From the NCBI GenBank assembly GCA_947258785.1, contig CAMYJT010000008.1, positions 62,001 to 126,000 on the forward strand: a stretch of 64,000 bases of DNA. The letters are read 5' to 3'. The notes under the pieces are model-generated. The model searched no databases and was not told the DNA's origin. It saw only the letters and a list, made by a program, of their open reading frames with translations. This stretch comes from an uncultured Gammaproteobacteria bacterium (GTDB lineage: Bacteria > Pseudomonadota > Gammaproteobacteria > Arenicellales > JAANXG01). Both the position numbers and the translations under genes were made by a program. Positions 1 to 8,346 of the stretch are shown here, in pieces (positions within the stretch are counted from its first letter, which is position 1; the number at the start of each line of letters is the position of its first letter).

Positions 1-19
1 CAGTATTGCACCAAGACGG
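1..19 (+). repeat. Left end of TIR-bounded repeat family, cut by window edge
   Basis: Positions 3-15 read GTATTGCACCAAG, the inner part of the left terminal repeat seen complete at 37006 and 48307 (TATTGCACCAAGG core). The outer CTAGCCCG part would lie before the window. I see no matching right end in the next 200 bases, so the extent is unknown. Confidence 0.5.
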
Positions 20-202
20 CGACAAGAGGGGCACAGGTGGACCGAAGTCAGGAATTGGAACCCTGTCCGGCGTGTCTGTTGGTGCCCGGATCTGCGGACC
101 ACAAGACCACGGCTCATCGCTCGGGCACTGGTGTGTGTATCGCGTGTCGAGCGCAGAGCGCCCGACCCATGAATGTCCAGCCGCTGCGGACTAAACATCG
201 TA

Positions 203-2305
203 ATGGAAAACCGATATAACAGCAGCCACGCCGAGGTATTCACGCAACGCCATGCGTCGCTCCCGGAGGCGTTGGCGACGCGGATTTACACTTCGCAGCT
301 GCTGGGCCGGGAACCTTCGCTGGTCCTGCATGGCGGTGGCAACGTATCGGTCAAGACCGATTGGGAAGACCTTCATGGTGACGTGCACGAGACACTGTAC
401 GTCAAGGGCAGCGGCGCAGATCTGGCGAACATGGAACCAACGGATCTGGTCGCCATGGACTTGGGCTCGTTGAGGCGCCTGCGGGACTTGCAAAGACTCT
501 CTGACGACGACACAGACAATCAATTAAGGGTACACAAGCGCTACGCAGACGCGCCAGATCCCTCCGTCGAAACACTGCTGCATGCCTTACTGCCTCACAA
601 GTTCGTGGATCATACGCATGCCGACAGCATCTTGATCCTCACCAATCAATCGCGCCCGGAGGCGATGCTCAGGGACGCCCTGGGTCCCCGTGCCGTCGTA
701 CTCCCCTACCGCATGCCCGGGCTTCCGCTCGCGAAGTCAACAATCGACGCGTACGAACAAAATCCCGACGCGGAAGCAATCATCTTCATAAATCATGGCA
801 TATTCACTTTTGGCGACAACGCCGAGACCGCCTACAGCCGAATGATCGAATACGTCAGCAGGGCGGAACGCTTTATCCAACGGCGCCTGGACGACCGGCA
901 CATTAAACTGGACACCGACCCACCGCCCCCCCCCGACAATGCGCTGGTGGGGAGGGTCATACAGGCCGTCCGCGGCGCATGTGCCCACCGTGGGGCCGAT
1001 GGTTGCCGGCGGCGCGTGTATGCCGAAGCGAGGACCGCTCCGGACCTGGCGGCCATCTCCGTCACCGCCGATGCCACGCGATTCTGCGAAGCCGGCGCGA
1101 TAACACCGGACCACGTCATTCGTACCGGCTACCGAATGGCCTATCTGGACCGCGTTGCGGATGAGGATGCGGTGTTGAAACAAGACGTCGAAACCGTAAC
1201 CGAGTCGTTCCGGCGCGCTTATCGAGGCTATCTTAGCCGCCACAGCGAACCCGGGGTTCTGCCGCCCTCGATCCGGCATCCCTGTCCGCAGGTATTTCTG
1301 GTCGCCGGCATCGGCCTGGTCGCTGTGGGAGAGACACGCGGATCGGCCCGTGTCGCCGCCGACATCGGCACACACAATCTGCGTGTAAAACGTTTAGCGG
1401 AATTGGTCGGTGAGTACCAGCCGATCGAAGAACGTCACAGCTTCGACATGGAATTCTGGCCATTGCAGCGTAAGAAAATCAAAGACGGCGGTTGTGCGCC
1501 ATTGCGCGGTCAAGTGGCGTTGATCACCGGCGGCGGCGGCGCCATTGGTTTCGGCATCGCCGATCGGCTGTTGGCGGCCGGGGCGGCTACGGTGCTGGCG
1601 GATATCGACCAACCGCGCTTGAAGAAGGTGGCGGCCATCCTGGCCGGAAAATACGGCGCAGACCGGTTGGAAGATGTGGTGTTCGACGTAACCGATTATG
1701 AATCCACCGAACGGGCCATACAGCAGATCGGCCTGAGCCTCGGCGGTCTCGATCTAGTCGTCCCCAACGCGGGAGTGGCGCACGTAGCCGCCATCGAGAA
1801 CCTCGACACCGACACGCTGCGGCGGGTCGTCGACGTCAATTTGATCGGTGCCTTCAACGTCATGAAAGCGGCAATTCCCATCTTTCGACGGCAGGGGACC
1901 GGCGGCAATATCGTCCTGATCAGCTCCAAAAACGTCACGGCGCCCGGTGTCGCCTTTGGGGCATACAGCGCATCCAAGGCGGCAGCGCACCAGATCGCAA
2001 AAATTGCCGCCTTGGAATTGGCCGACTTGGATGTTCGCGTCAACATGATCAACCCGGATGCCGTATTCGGCGACGAAACAGTGTCATCCAAATTGTGGGA
2101 CCTGATCGGGCCGGATCGGATGCAGGCACGTGGCTTGGATCCCCAGGGGCTGAAGGAATACTACCGCGAGCGGAATTTGTTGAAAGCGCAGGTGCTCGCC
2201 TGCCACGTTGGCAATGTCGTGGCATTTTTCGCCAGCGATCAGTCGCCGACCACTGGATCCATGTTTCCGGTCGACGGCGGGGTGGCGGCGGCCTTCCCGC
2301 GTTGA
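203..2305 (+). CDS. Bifunctional class II aldolase / short-chain dehydrogenase fusion
   Basis: A 700-residue fusion. Residues 1 to about 400 are a class II aldolase/adducin domain with the glycine-rich HGGGNVS segment near residue 45 and the metal-binding HTHAD segment near residue 138. Residues 430-700 are a short-chain dehydrogenase with the nucleotide-binding TGGGGAIGFG motif and the catalytic YSASK motif. The same arrangement occurs in rhamnulose-1-phosphate aldolase/lactaldehyde dehydrogenase proteins, which cleave a sugar phosphate and oxidise the aldehyde, but the substrate here is unknown; no other sugar genes are adjacent. I start at the ATG at 203 (MENRYN) because the 30 bases before it read as random sequence. 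A cytosolic enzyme is expected. The lsrF-like thiolase 400 bases downstream may act in the same carbon route. Confidence 0.85.
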   Translation: MENRYNSSHAEVFTQRHASLPEALATRIYTSQLLGREPSLVLHGGGNVSVKTDWEDLHGDVHETLYVKGSGADLANMEPTDLVAMDLGSLRRLRDLQRLSDDDTDNQLRVHKRYADAPDPSVETLLHALLPHKFVDHTHADSILILTNQSRPEAMLRDALGPRAVVLPYRMPGLPLAKSTIDAYEQNPDAEAIIFINHGIFTFGDNAETAYSRMIEYVSRAERFIQRRLDDRHIKLDTDPPPPPDNALVGRVIQAVRGACAHRGADGCRRRVYAEARTAPDLAAISVTADATRFCEAGAITPDHVIRTGYRMAYLDRVADEDAVLKQDVETVTESFRRAYRGYLSRHSEPGVLPPSIRHPCPQVFLVAGIGLVAVGETRGSARVAADIGTHNLRVKRLAELVGEYQPIEERHSFDMEFWPLQRKKIKDGGCAPLRGQVALITGGGGAIGFGIADRLLAAGAATVLADIDQPRLKKVAAILAGKYGADRLEDVVFDVTDYESTERAIQQIGLSLGGLDLVVPNAGVAHVAAIENLDTDTLRRVVDVNLIGAFNVMKAAIPIFRRQGTGGNIVLISSKNVTAPGVAFGAYSASKAAAHQIAKIAALELADLDVRVNMINPDAVFGDETVSSKLWDLIGPDRMQARGLDPQGLKEYYRERNLLKAQVLACHVGNVVAFFASDQSPTTGSMFPVDGGVAAAFPR

Positions 2306-2393
2306 CGGCGTCTCCGGCGCCCGCGCCGCTGTGTCGGATTCCGGGGGCAACGGGCGCAGCGTCCAGCCGCGCGATTTCACCATCGTGCAGGAT

Positions 2394-2416
2394 TCTTGAT
2401 GCAATATGCGGGCTAG
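2394..2416 (-). repeat. Right end of TIR-bounded repeat family
   Basis: Positions 2397-2416 read TGATGCAATATGCGGGCTAG, closely matching the right ends at 37154-37176 and 43087-43108. No left end is recognisable just upstream. The next reading frame begins at an ATG inside this repeat end. Confidence 0.6.
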
Positions 2417-2681
2417 AATAGGGCCTCACACCGGCGGAGACAGGCGACGAATTGAAGCGGAAGCGGGTGGCACTGGTACTGAAATATTTCTGTCCGATCG
2501 GGCCGGGGACGATGTCAGAGAGATCGGCCAGGTGGGCTTGGAGATTGACAACGTAGACGCCTTGCTGGAAAAGTGTGCGGCTCACGGGGTGCAGGTCACT
2601 GCGGTTCCTCGGAATAACAAGACGCTCATTTCCGTTAAAGACTTCGACGGCAGTCTATTTGAAATCAAACCACGGCTGTAA
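2406..2681 (+). CDS. Probably truncated VOC-superfamily (glyoxalase fold) protein
   Basis: A 91-residue frame whose last 50 residues look like the second half of a vicinal-oxygen-chelate domain: a strand/helix segment EIDNVDALLEKCAAHGVQV, then VKDFDGSLFEIKPRL, the usual end of glyoxalase/bleomycin-resistance proteins (D-x-DGS-x-FE). The first 27 residues are low-complexity and unlike the family, and the ATG lies in the right end of a dispersed repeat (2394-2416). A normal VOC protein has about 120-140 residues, so the 5' half seems to be missing and replaced. It may be a non-functional remnant or use a different start. No good ribosome binding site precedes 2406. Confidence 0.45.
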   Translation: MRARIGPHTGGDRRRIEAEAGGTGTEIFLSDRAGDDVREIGQVGLEIDNVDALLEKCAAHGVQVTAVPRNNKTLISVKDFDGSLFEIKPRL

Positions 2682-2721
2682 GGCCGGTTCGACAACGCTT
2701 AGGTAACAAGGGGCGACCACA

Positions 2722-3606
2722 ATGGCGGATCTAGACGGCAACCAGGAAAACAAACAGTTCTACACGGACATCCCACAGACCACGGGAGCTTTCCACATCA
2801 AGGGATCCAACTCACTGGATTGGGGAATGAAGAACCGGCTCGCCAGGATCTTTAATCCGGACTCGGGGAAAACCGTGATGCTGGCCTTTGACCATGGCTA
2901 TTTTCAAGGCCCGACCACGGGATTGGAGCGCGTAGACATTACCATCCTGCCGTTGATTCCCTATGCCGACACCCTGATGTTGACCCGGGGCATTCTTCGC
3001 AGCGTGATTCCACCGTCGTCGACGCAGTCTATTGTACTGCGCGCCTCCGGCGGCCCCAGCATACTCAAAGAATTGTCCAACGAGGACATCGCCGTCGACA
3101 TTGAGGATTCTGTGCGCCTCAACGCAAGCGCAATGGCGGTACAGGTCTTTATCGGGGGCGATTATGAGCAGCAATCGGTCATTAATATGACGCAGCTCGT
3201 GGACATGGGAACCCGTTACGGAATTCCGACGCTTGCCGTGACGGCGGTTGGTAAAGACATGGTCCGCGACGCAAAATATTTTCGGCTGGCGACACGCATG
3301 TGCGCCGAATTGGGCGCGCATTACATAAAGACTTATTACGTCGAGGACGGTTTTGACACCGTCACCTCGTGCTGTCCGGTGCCGATCGTCATCGCCGGCG
3401 GCAAGAAAAGACCGGAACCCGAGGCCCTGCAGATGGCGTACAACGCGATTCAACAAGGCGCCGCAGGCGTGGATATGGGGCGCAACATCTTTCAAGCCGA
3501 ATCTCCAACGGCAATGATTCAGGCAGTGCGGGCCGTGGTGCACGCCAACGAGACACCGGATAAGGCGTTCGATCTATACACCACCCTAATAAATCAAACC
3601 GCCTGA
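2722..3606 (+). CDS. lsrF: LsrF-like 3-hydroxy-5-phosphonooxypentane-2,4-dione thiolase
   Basis: A 294-residue class I aldolase-fold protein that closely resembles enterobacterial LsrF over its whole length, including [31 protein letters not shown], the IKTYYVE segment with the Schiff-base lysine, and the phosphate-binding end [10 protein letters not shown]. LsrF transfers an acetyl group from phospho-AI-2 breakdown product to CoA. No other lsr genes (transporter, kinase LsrK, repressor LsrR) are in view, so an autoinducer-2 role is uncertain; a related thiolase/aldolase reaction on another sugar-phosphate dione is possible. Ribosome binding site AAGGGG lies 10 bases before the ATG. It follows the aldolase-dehydrogenase on the same strand. 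Confidence 0.85.
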   Translation: MADLDGNQENKQFYTDIPQTTGAFHIKGSNSLDWGMKNRLARIFNPDSGKTVMLAFDHGYFQGPTTGLERVDITILPLIPYADTLMLTRGILRSVIPPSSTQSIVLRASGGPSILKELSNEDIAVDIEDSVRLNASAMAVQVFIGGDYEQQSVINMTQLVDMGTRYGIPTLAVTAVGKDMVRDAKYFRLATRMCAELGAHYIKTYYVEDGFDTVTSCCPVPIVIAGGKKRPEPEALQMAYNAIQQGAAGVDMGRNIFQAESPTAMIQAVRAVVHANETPDKAFDLYTTLINQTA

Positions 3607-3683
3607 GTCCGGCGACAACCCTCCGGACGTCGTCTCGTTTTTCCGCAACCGACGATTCAGGTCGACTCCCAGGCTGCGCACGA

Positions 3684-4640
3684 TCACGGTGTCGGCGGCG
3701 TGAGTGTTCCGTACCACGAGAACAACAGGCCAAGCGTTACCAAGGACAGCGTGGTGGTCACCACCACTACGGTTGCGCTACGTTGGATGTAGACGTCGTA
3801 CTTCTGCGCAAACACGAAAACCATCGCACCCGACGGCATGGCCGCCAGCAACACCGCAGTGGCGGCCCAGAACCGATCCAACTCCAGGATCGGACCGACA
3901 ATCACCCACGTTATCAGCGGATGCAAAATTAACTTGAGCACCGTAATCCATGCGATCTCACCGACGCCGGCGCGAATCGGGAAACCGAACAGCGACAGGC
4001 CGAGGGCGAACAGCGCACACGGACCGGCAGACCGGCTGAGCAGTTCCAGAAACCGCTCCAGCGGCGTGGGCAACGCCAGCTGCAACGCCGAAGCCGCCAG
4101 ACCCAGCATCGCCCCGGCCAGCACCGGATTGCTGAACAAGGATTTCAACACCTCGATGATGGCCATCACTGGGCCGCGGTGACGGTGCTGGGAAATTTCC
4201 AGTAACAGCACCGTGGCACCGATGAACACCAGATTGCTGGCCACCGCCCCGACCACCGCCGGGCCGGCGCCGGCGGCGCCGTAAGCGGCCAGGAACAGGG
4301 GGATACCCATATACACCGTATTGGCGAATACCGCACCGAAGCCATGCAGGGTCAACACGGCGAATTCGCGATGACCAAACAGCAAGCGGCCACCGGTCAC
4401 CGCAACGATGAGGGTGAGCAAGGCGGCGGCCAGGTAGGCACTAATGAAAGGCCAGTTCAATATGCTGTGAACAGGCATGCGGGCGGTGGACAGAAACAGC
4501 AGCGGCGGCACCGCAATGTAGTAGGCAAACCGGTTGAGGGCCTCGGCACTGGCGTCGTGCAACAGACCGAATCGCCGCGACGCGTAGCCGGCCAGGATGA
4601 TTGCGAACACCGGCACCACGATATTGAACAACTCCTGCAT
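3684..4640 (-). CDS. AEC-family (auxin efflux carrier-like) permease
   Basis: A 318-residue membrane protein with about ten hydrophobic segments and the two-repeat layout of the auxin efflux carrier family (start MQELFNIVVPVFAIILAGY; a second repeat near residues 170-310 with SNPVLAGAMLG and PSGAMVFVFA). Family members export small organic acids or related anions by secondary transport; the substrate cannot be read from sequence. I chose the ATG at 4640; an in-frame ATG at 4673 would add 11 residues before the usual first membrane segment. It is convergent with lsrF, with 77 bases between stops. Confidence 0.85.
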   Translation of the reverse strand: MQELFNIVVPVFAIILAGYASRRFGLLHDASAEALNRFAYYIAVPPLLFLSTARMPVHSILNWPFISAYLAAALLTLIVAVTGGRLLFGHREFAVLTLHGFGAVFANTVYMGIPLFLAAYGAAGAGPAVVGAVASNLVFIGATVLLLEISQHRHRGPVMAIIEVLKSLFSNPVLAGAMLGLAASALQLALPTPLERFLELLSRSAGPCALFALGLSLFGFPIRAGVGEIAWITVLKLILHPLITWVIVGPILELDRFWAATAVLLAAMPSGAMVFVFAQKYDVYIQRSATVVVVTTTLSLVTLGLLFSWYGTLTPPTP

Positions 4641-4751
4641 GCCGAGAGCATACCAGGAAGTCACTGGACGCAATCAAGGCAACGCGTCGCCATGTTGAAA
4701 CTTCACACCATCACAATGGTCTATTCAACAACCGCCAGGAGTTACTGGATA

Positions 4752-5102
4752 ATGAGAGGCTTGTTTCGCAGAGTCATGACAACCGTGCTGTCAGTGTATC
4801 TGAGCCTGGGCGCCGTACCGTGGTCGTCCGCCCACGACTGCCCGGACAATCACGGCGACACCACAGCAGAACAGCTCTCTAAGTCGGCGTCATTTGTGCA
4901 GCGGCACCACGACAACGGCCTGTCCACCAACTACCAGACCGACGCCTGCTGTCAGGCAGTACACTGTGGTGCCATGATCGCGGCCCGGGCCTCCGATCTG
5001 CTTGGGGCTGCATACGGGTTCCTGGTTCTAGCCAATCCGGATCAGCGTGTCGCCGACCGGCAACGTTCGGGATCCATCTTCCGGCCCCCGAAATTGCTGT
5101 AA
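4752..5102 (+). CDS. Small secreted Cys/His-containing protein with FRPP-type C-terminus
   Basis: A 116-residue protein with a signal peptide (MRGLFRRVMTTVLSVYLSLG, cleavage near SSA-HD), then a hydrophilic part with HDCPDNHGD and TDACCQAVHCGAM, a short hydrophobic stretch, and the ending GSIFRPPKLL. Small exported proteins ending in a RPP motif with scattered Cys/His recur in proteobacterial copper loci (DUF2946-like), and a similar one lies at 21057. AGGAG at 4737-4741 is 10 bases before the ATG at 4752, which decides the start over in-frame ATGs at 4692 and 4716. No enzymatic motif is visible; metal binding is inference. Confidence 0.6.
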   Translation: MRGLFRRVMTTVLSVYLSLGAVPWSSAHDCPDNHGDTTAEQLSKSASFVQRHHDNGLSTNYQTDACCQAVHCGAMIAARASDLLGAAYGFLVLANPDQRVADRQRSGSIFRPPKLL

Positions 5103-5353
5103 CTGACATCCGCCTCCAGTCTTACCGTCGCCGGATCTTGCGACAGGTGTTCAATGAATCGGCGAGTTCACCGGAATTCAACATACCGATAACTGTCCGC
5201 CCACGCCGGTCGCGGATCGGCCGAGCCTGGTGTCGCGGTAAACGGCCCCGGTGGCGGTGTCGCTGTCGCCTCACGAGGCATTTGCACCGGACCCGGCACG
5301 CGCAAACAGCGAACATCAATAAATCAAGCAATTAAACGCGAGAGAAGCACATC

Positions 5354-5908
5354 ATGAATATTTTTCAATTGATCCGACAAGCGGGTCCGTGTCTACAGAG
5401 TATGATACGCAATGCAACGCATGCGATTTTATGTCTGGCATGGGCCGTGACCGGCGCCCCAACAGCAATGGCCGGCGGTATAGCCGCCGACGACCACCAT
5501 CACGAAGAAGCGCACTGGACGGCACCGGCAGACGCCGTTGACCGCGAGAATCCCGTACCCATCAGCGAAGAGTCCGTGCAGCGCGGCAAGACCATCTATC
5601 AGGCAAACTGTGCCGGCTGCCACGGAGCGGAAGGCCGGGGCGACGGCCCGGCGGGCGCGGCATTGAAGCCGGCGCCGTCCAATCTCAAAGTGATGGCCCC
5701 GCAGCACCCTGCCGGCGATCTGGCCTGGAAGATTGCAGAAGGACGCGGTGCCATGCCGGCGTGGAAAGCCGTTCTGTCGGAGAACGACATCTGGAGCGTT
5801 GTCAATTACCTCAAGCAATTCGGCGGGGCCGGTGGTCATCACGGCGGTAAACATGGCGATAAGGATGGACATGGGCACGAAGATAAGCGCGCACACGGCC
5901 GAAATTGA
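5354..5908 (+). CDS. Periplasmic monoheme cytochrome c with His-rich tail
   Basis: A 184-residue class I cytochrome c. A signal segment (LCLAWAVTGAPTAMAG) precedes a His cluster (DDHHHEEAH), then the heme site NCAGCHGAEGRGDG near residue 92 and the distal Met in GRGAMPAWKAVLSENDIW. The last 25 residues are rich in His, Gly and Asp (GGHHGGKHGDKDGHGHED), which suggests metal binding beyond heme. GAGAG lies 9 bases before the ATG; an ATG at 5402 is an alternative. It faces away from the cytochrome/rhodanese group at 6170-8073 and is probably a soluble electron carrier. Confidence 0.88.
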   Translation: MNIFQLIRQAGPCLQSMIRNATHAILCLAWAVTGAPTAMAGGIAADDHHHEEAHWTAPADAVDRENPVPISEESVQRGKTIYQANCAGCHGAEGRGDGPAGAALKPAPSNLKVMAPQHPAGDLAWKIAEGRGAMPAWKAVLSENDIWSVVNYLKQFGGAGGHHGGKHGDKDGHGHEDKRAHGRN

Positions 5909-6169
5909 CGTGCATACACCAGGACAAATACTTAAGAACTCTGAATTTGATGGGAATCCGGCGGTACAATCGGACCCACCCGGAAACCCAAGGCTACCGA
6001 CTAACAAACCGTTGGGACATTTGGATTCTGGGTGACGGCAACCCCACTTACCGAAGATTGATCCTTCGATACTACCTTGCGATGTTTAGCTTGGCCGTAT
6101 GCACTGCCGATCGATCTGCCGACTACGGAATCACCACCCCGGACGTTAGTACCGGAGCCTACCGCGGAC

Positions 6170-6631
6170 CTACATGCAAGACATGTGCTTCGGGCCCTGG
6201 CATTCCAGCGCACGTGCGCCCCAGAGGCTTTTCATATAGTCCACAATGTCATGGGCATCCTGCGTCGACAGCACACCCTTCCACGCAGGCATCCGCTTGG
6301 TACGCGGTGAGCCCTGCAATATCAATTTAACCAACGCCTCATCGCTGTGGTGCCAGGCGTGCTGCGAATCGTCGAGCGCCGGCGCTGTGAAATATTCCGG
6401 GTGCCGGACGCTCCACGGTACCGGCGGTTCGCCGACACCACGCTGGCCGTGGCACGAGGCGCAATATTGAGCATACTGCCGCGCTCCGCGTTTCGCCGCC
6501 TCGGGATCGGGGGGCTGACCCGTCTCCGCGACCGCGATACCGGAGTACAACAGCGCGAGCACTGCAACCAGAAGGGAACCCGGTGTTGGTTTTAGCACAG
6601 GCACGCGTCGTAGCGGTGTTTCACGGATCAT
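6170..6631 (-). CDS. Periplasmic monoheme cytochrome c
   Basis: A 153-residue exported class I cytochrome c: signal peptide (SLLVAVLALLYSGIAVAE), heme site YCASCHGQRGVG near residue 56, and the distal Met in KRMPAWKGVLSTQDAHDIVDYM. Its ATG overlaps the stop of the rhodanese gene by four bases (ATGA, 6628-6631), so the two are translationally coupled. This suggests the cytochrome accepts electrons from, or works beside, the periplasmic sulfurtransferase. The distal part resembles the 11441 cytochrome (both have AHAWHH and MPxxxxxLS). Confidence 0.88.
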   Translation of the reverse strand: MIRETPLRRVPVLKPTPGSLLVAVLALLYSGIAVAETGQPPDPEAAKRGARQYAQYCASCHGQRGVGEPPVPWSVRHPEYFTAPALDDSQHAWHHSDEALVKLILQGSPRTKRMPAWKGVLSTQDAHDIVDYMKSLWGARALECQGPKHMSCM

Positions 6632-7554
6632 GGCGCCAGACCGAGACGCAACGGTGCTTTTGGATCGCGTTCGTATTCGACCATCGAGCCGTCAAATACG
6701 CGAACGTCTTGGTAGCCCAGGCTACGCAGCGTGAGGTAAGCCTGGGAGGCCCGGTGACCGGTACGGCAATAGGTAATGATCGGCTGGTCGGTGTCGCCGG
6801 CACCCACGTCCGCCAGACTTTGTTGCAGCGGTTTCAACGGCTTGCGCCGGAATCCACTGTCAAAAGCGACCGCACCGTCCCACGGCCACCATTTCGCGCC
6901 GGGGATGTGTCCAGTGCGCGCCTTGCTTTTTTGATCGCCCTGGTATTCCTCTTTGCTGCGCACATCGAGCAACACCGCCTTCGAATCCGAATTCAACGAC
7001 TTGACAGCCTCCAGCGAGGCCTCGTTTTGACGCCCCCCGACCTTGACGGGGACGTAACGGACCGGTGTCGGCCTTACCGGCGCGGCCATGACCGGCCGGC
7101 CATCGAGAATCCACCGCACCAGGCCGCCGTCGAGTACCGAGACGCGGGGATGAGCGATGCGCTCCAGTTCCCAGAACAACCGGCCCGCCTGCAGTCCGCC
7201 CATGTCGTCATAGACCACGACGTGGGTATCGGCCGTGATACCCAGCGCGCCGAGGATCCTGAACAGGCGTTCGTCGTCCACTCGTACAATTACTCCGTCC
7301 CGGCGGCGCTGCACGATGGCCCGGTACGGAAGGTAGACGGCTCCCGGCAGATGGAACCGCTGGTATTGCGTTCCTTCAGAGGCCATGTCGACTACCACCA
7401 CAGACGGATCGTCGAGACGGTCGTTCACCCAGTCCGCATCCACCAATACGGGTTCTGCAGCGGCGATTCGCCAGCCGAGCAGCAGTACACAGGCGACCAG
7501 TACGGCTTGCTGTAAAGCCGTTTTTTTCGCCAACAAGTTCGTCATTCCCATCAT
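6628..7554 (-). CDS. Exported tandem-rhodanese sulfurtransferase
   Basis: A 308-residue protein with a signal peptide (QAVLVACVLLLGWRIAAAE) and two rhodanese domains. The N-terminal domain (about 35-160) has no active cysteine at the expected loop; the C-terminal domain (about 180-300) has the active loop YCRTGHRAS with Cys near residue 262. The layout matches thiosulfate or 3-mercaptopyruvate sulfurtransferase; the CRTGHR loop does not settle the donor. In the periplasm it would move sulfane sulfur from thiosulfate or persulfides. It overlaps the cytochrome at 6170 by four bases and follows the lipoprotein cytochrome at 7663 on the same strand. The start may be the second or third Met (7551 or 7545). 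Confidence 0.87.
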   Translation of the reverse strand: MMGMTNLLAKKTALQQAVLVACVLLLGWRIAAAEPVLVDADWVNDRLDDPSVVVVDMASEGTQYQRFHLPGAVYLPYRAIVQRRRDGVIVRVDDERLFRILGALGITADTHVVVYDDMGGLQAGRLFWELERIAHPRVSVLDGGLVRWILDGRPVMAAPVRPTPVRYVPVKVGGRQNEASLEAVKSLNSDSKAVLLDVRSKEEYQGDQKSKARTGHIPGAKWWPWDGAVAFDSGFRRKPLKPLQQSLADVGAGDTDQPIITYCRTGHRASQAYLTLRSLGYQDVRVFDGSMVEYERDPKAPLRLGLAP

Positions 7555-7662
7555 TTATCAACCTTTTGTCAACCGCTGGACCGTCTGCTGGCCTTTCACT
7601 TCAAATCTCGAGATTAGAGGACAGATTTAACCACCAGGCATCCGCATGATTAGAGACAATTG

Positions 7663-8073
7663 CTATTCGACACCCGCCTGGCGTTGTTGTTTCCTCACGT
7701 ACGCGACAATGTCGCTGGTACCCTCCGGAGTGACCCCCGGGATCGGCGGCATGTGGCCAAAGTGCCAGTGATGTTGCTTCACACCGTTTTTCACCGCAAG
7801 ATGAAATGCCAGGTCATGATGATGGGCAGGACGGTAGGTCTTGTGAACAAGCGGGGGCCCCTGTTCCGAACCATATCCCCCACGACCATGGCAGCTCGCG
7901 CAGTATCTGGTGTAGAGTGCGCTGCCCTTGGCCTCTTCACCGACGTATCCTGCTTTCGGCAAGTGTAAATTCCTTCTCCCCTGCTCCGGATCTGGCTGCC
8001 GGTCGCAGCCGACCAACCCCAGCAACACCGGCAACGACAAGATGAAAACAAAGCGGTATACAGCCGTGATCAC
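7663..8073 (-). CDS. Lipoprotein monoheme cytochrome c
   Basis: A 136-residue protein with a lipoprotein signal (LSLPVLLGLVGC, lipid-bearing Cys 23) and one heme site YCASCHGRGGYGSEQGPP near residue 60. A histidine-rich stretch follows (HHHDLAFHLAV, KQHHWHFGHMPP), in which the Met of HMPP is the likely distal ligand. It is expected to sit on the periplasmic face of a membrane. It is first in a same-strand group with the rhodanese and second cytochrome, with a 108-base gap to the rhodanese, so one sulfur-linked electron transfer unit is plausible. Confidence 0.85.
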   Translation of the reverse strand: MITAVYRFVFILSLPVLLGLVGCDRQPDPEQGRRNLHLPKAGYVGEEAKGSALYTRYCASCHGRGGYGSEQGPPLVHKTYRPAHHHDLAFHLAVKNGVKQHHWHFGHMPPIPGVTPEGTSDIVAYVRKQQRQAGVE

Positions 8074-8230
8074 GACAGCAAACTTTCCCGGTTTACTTTG
8101 GAGAACAGAATATCATTTATTTCTATCCATCGCTTGCCGCAACGGCTGGCACAGAAGTCCAGGCCCCCAGCGACGTGCCTCGGTAAAAAAGCGTACAACG
8201 TGTGTGCTGCTGACAGGTCAATGAATTAAG

Positions 8231-8265
8231 AAATGGGGTCGGAGTGGTTCACTCCGACCCCATTT
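8231..8265. repeat. Perfect 16-bp inverted repeat, possible bidirectional terminator
   Basis: Arms 8231-8246 and 8250-8265 (AAATGGGGTCGGAGTG and its exact complement) flank a 3-base loop, GTT. It lies between the sensor kinase 3' end and the lipoprotein cytochrome start. The GGGTCGGAGT core recurs at 43008-43017 and, altered, at 11314-11325. Hairpins with this core are known to me as dispersed repeats in proteobacteria, sometimes beside REP-associated transposases; none is visible here. Confidence 0.75.
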
Positions 8266-8346
8266 CCTATACCAGATGCGCCGTCGATTACAACTACCGA
8301 CACCGCCCAACTCAACAGCGCCGACTAATGTTCTGCAAACGCGCGG

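Noticed and set aside
37..219. Frame with CPAC and CIAC that looks like a zinc ribbon
   Set aside because: It starts with a GTG lacking a ribosome binding site, overlaps the aldolase start, and has no further domain features; two CxxC can arise by chance.
1..2416. Composite element of 2.4 kb bounded by the repeat ends at 1-19 and 2394-2416, carrying the aldolase gene
   Set aside because: Complete copies are 171 and 278 bp; nothing shows that these two ends belong to one unit.
4344..5102. 252-codon frame extending upstream of the small secreted protein
   Set aside because: The first 130 codons run antisense to the AEC permease; the ribosome binding site at 4737-4741 supports a start at 4752.
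5138..5335. 65-codon Arg-rich frame
   Set aside because: No ribosome binding site, no family resemblance, and an Arg/Cys bias typical of a frame in GC-rich noncoding sequence.
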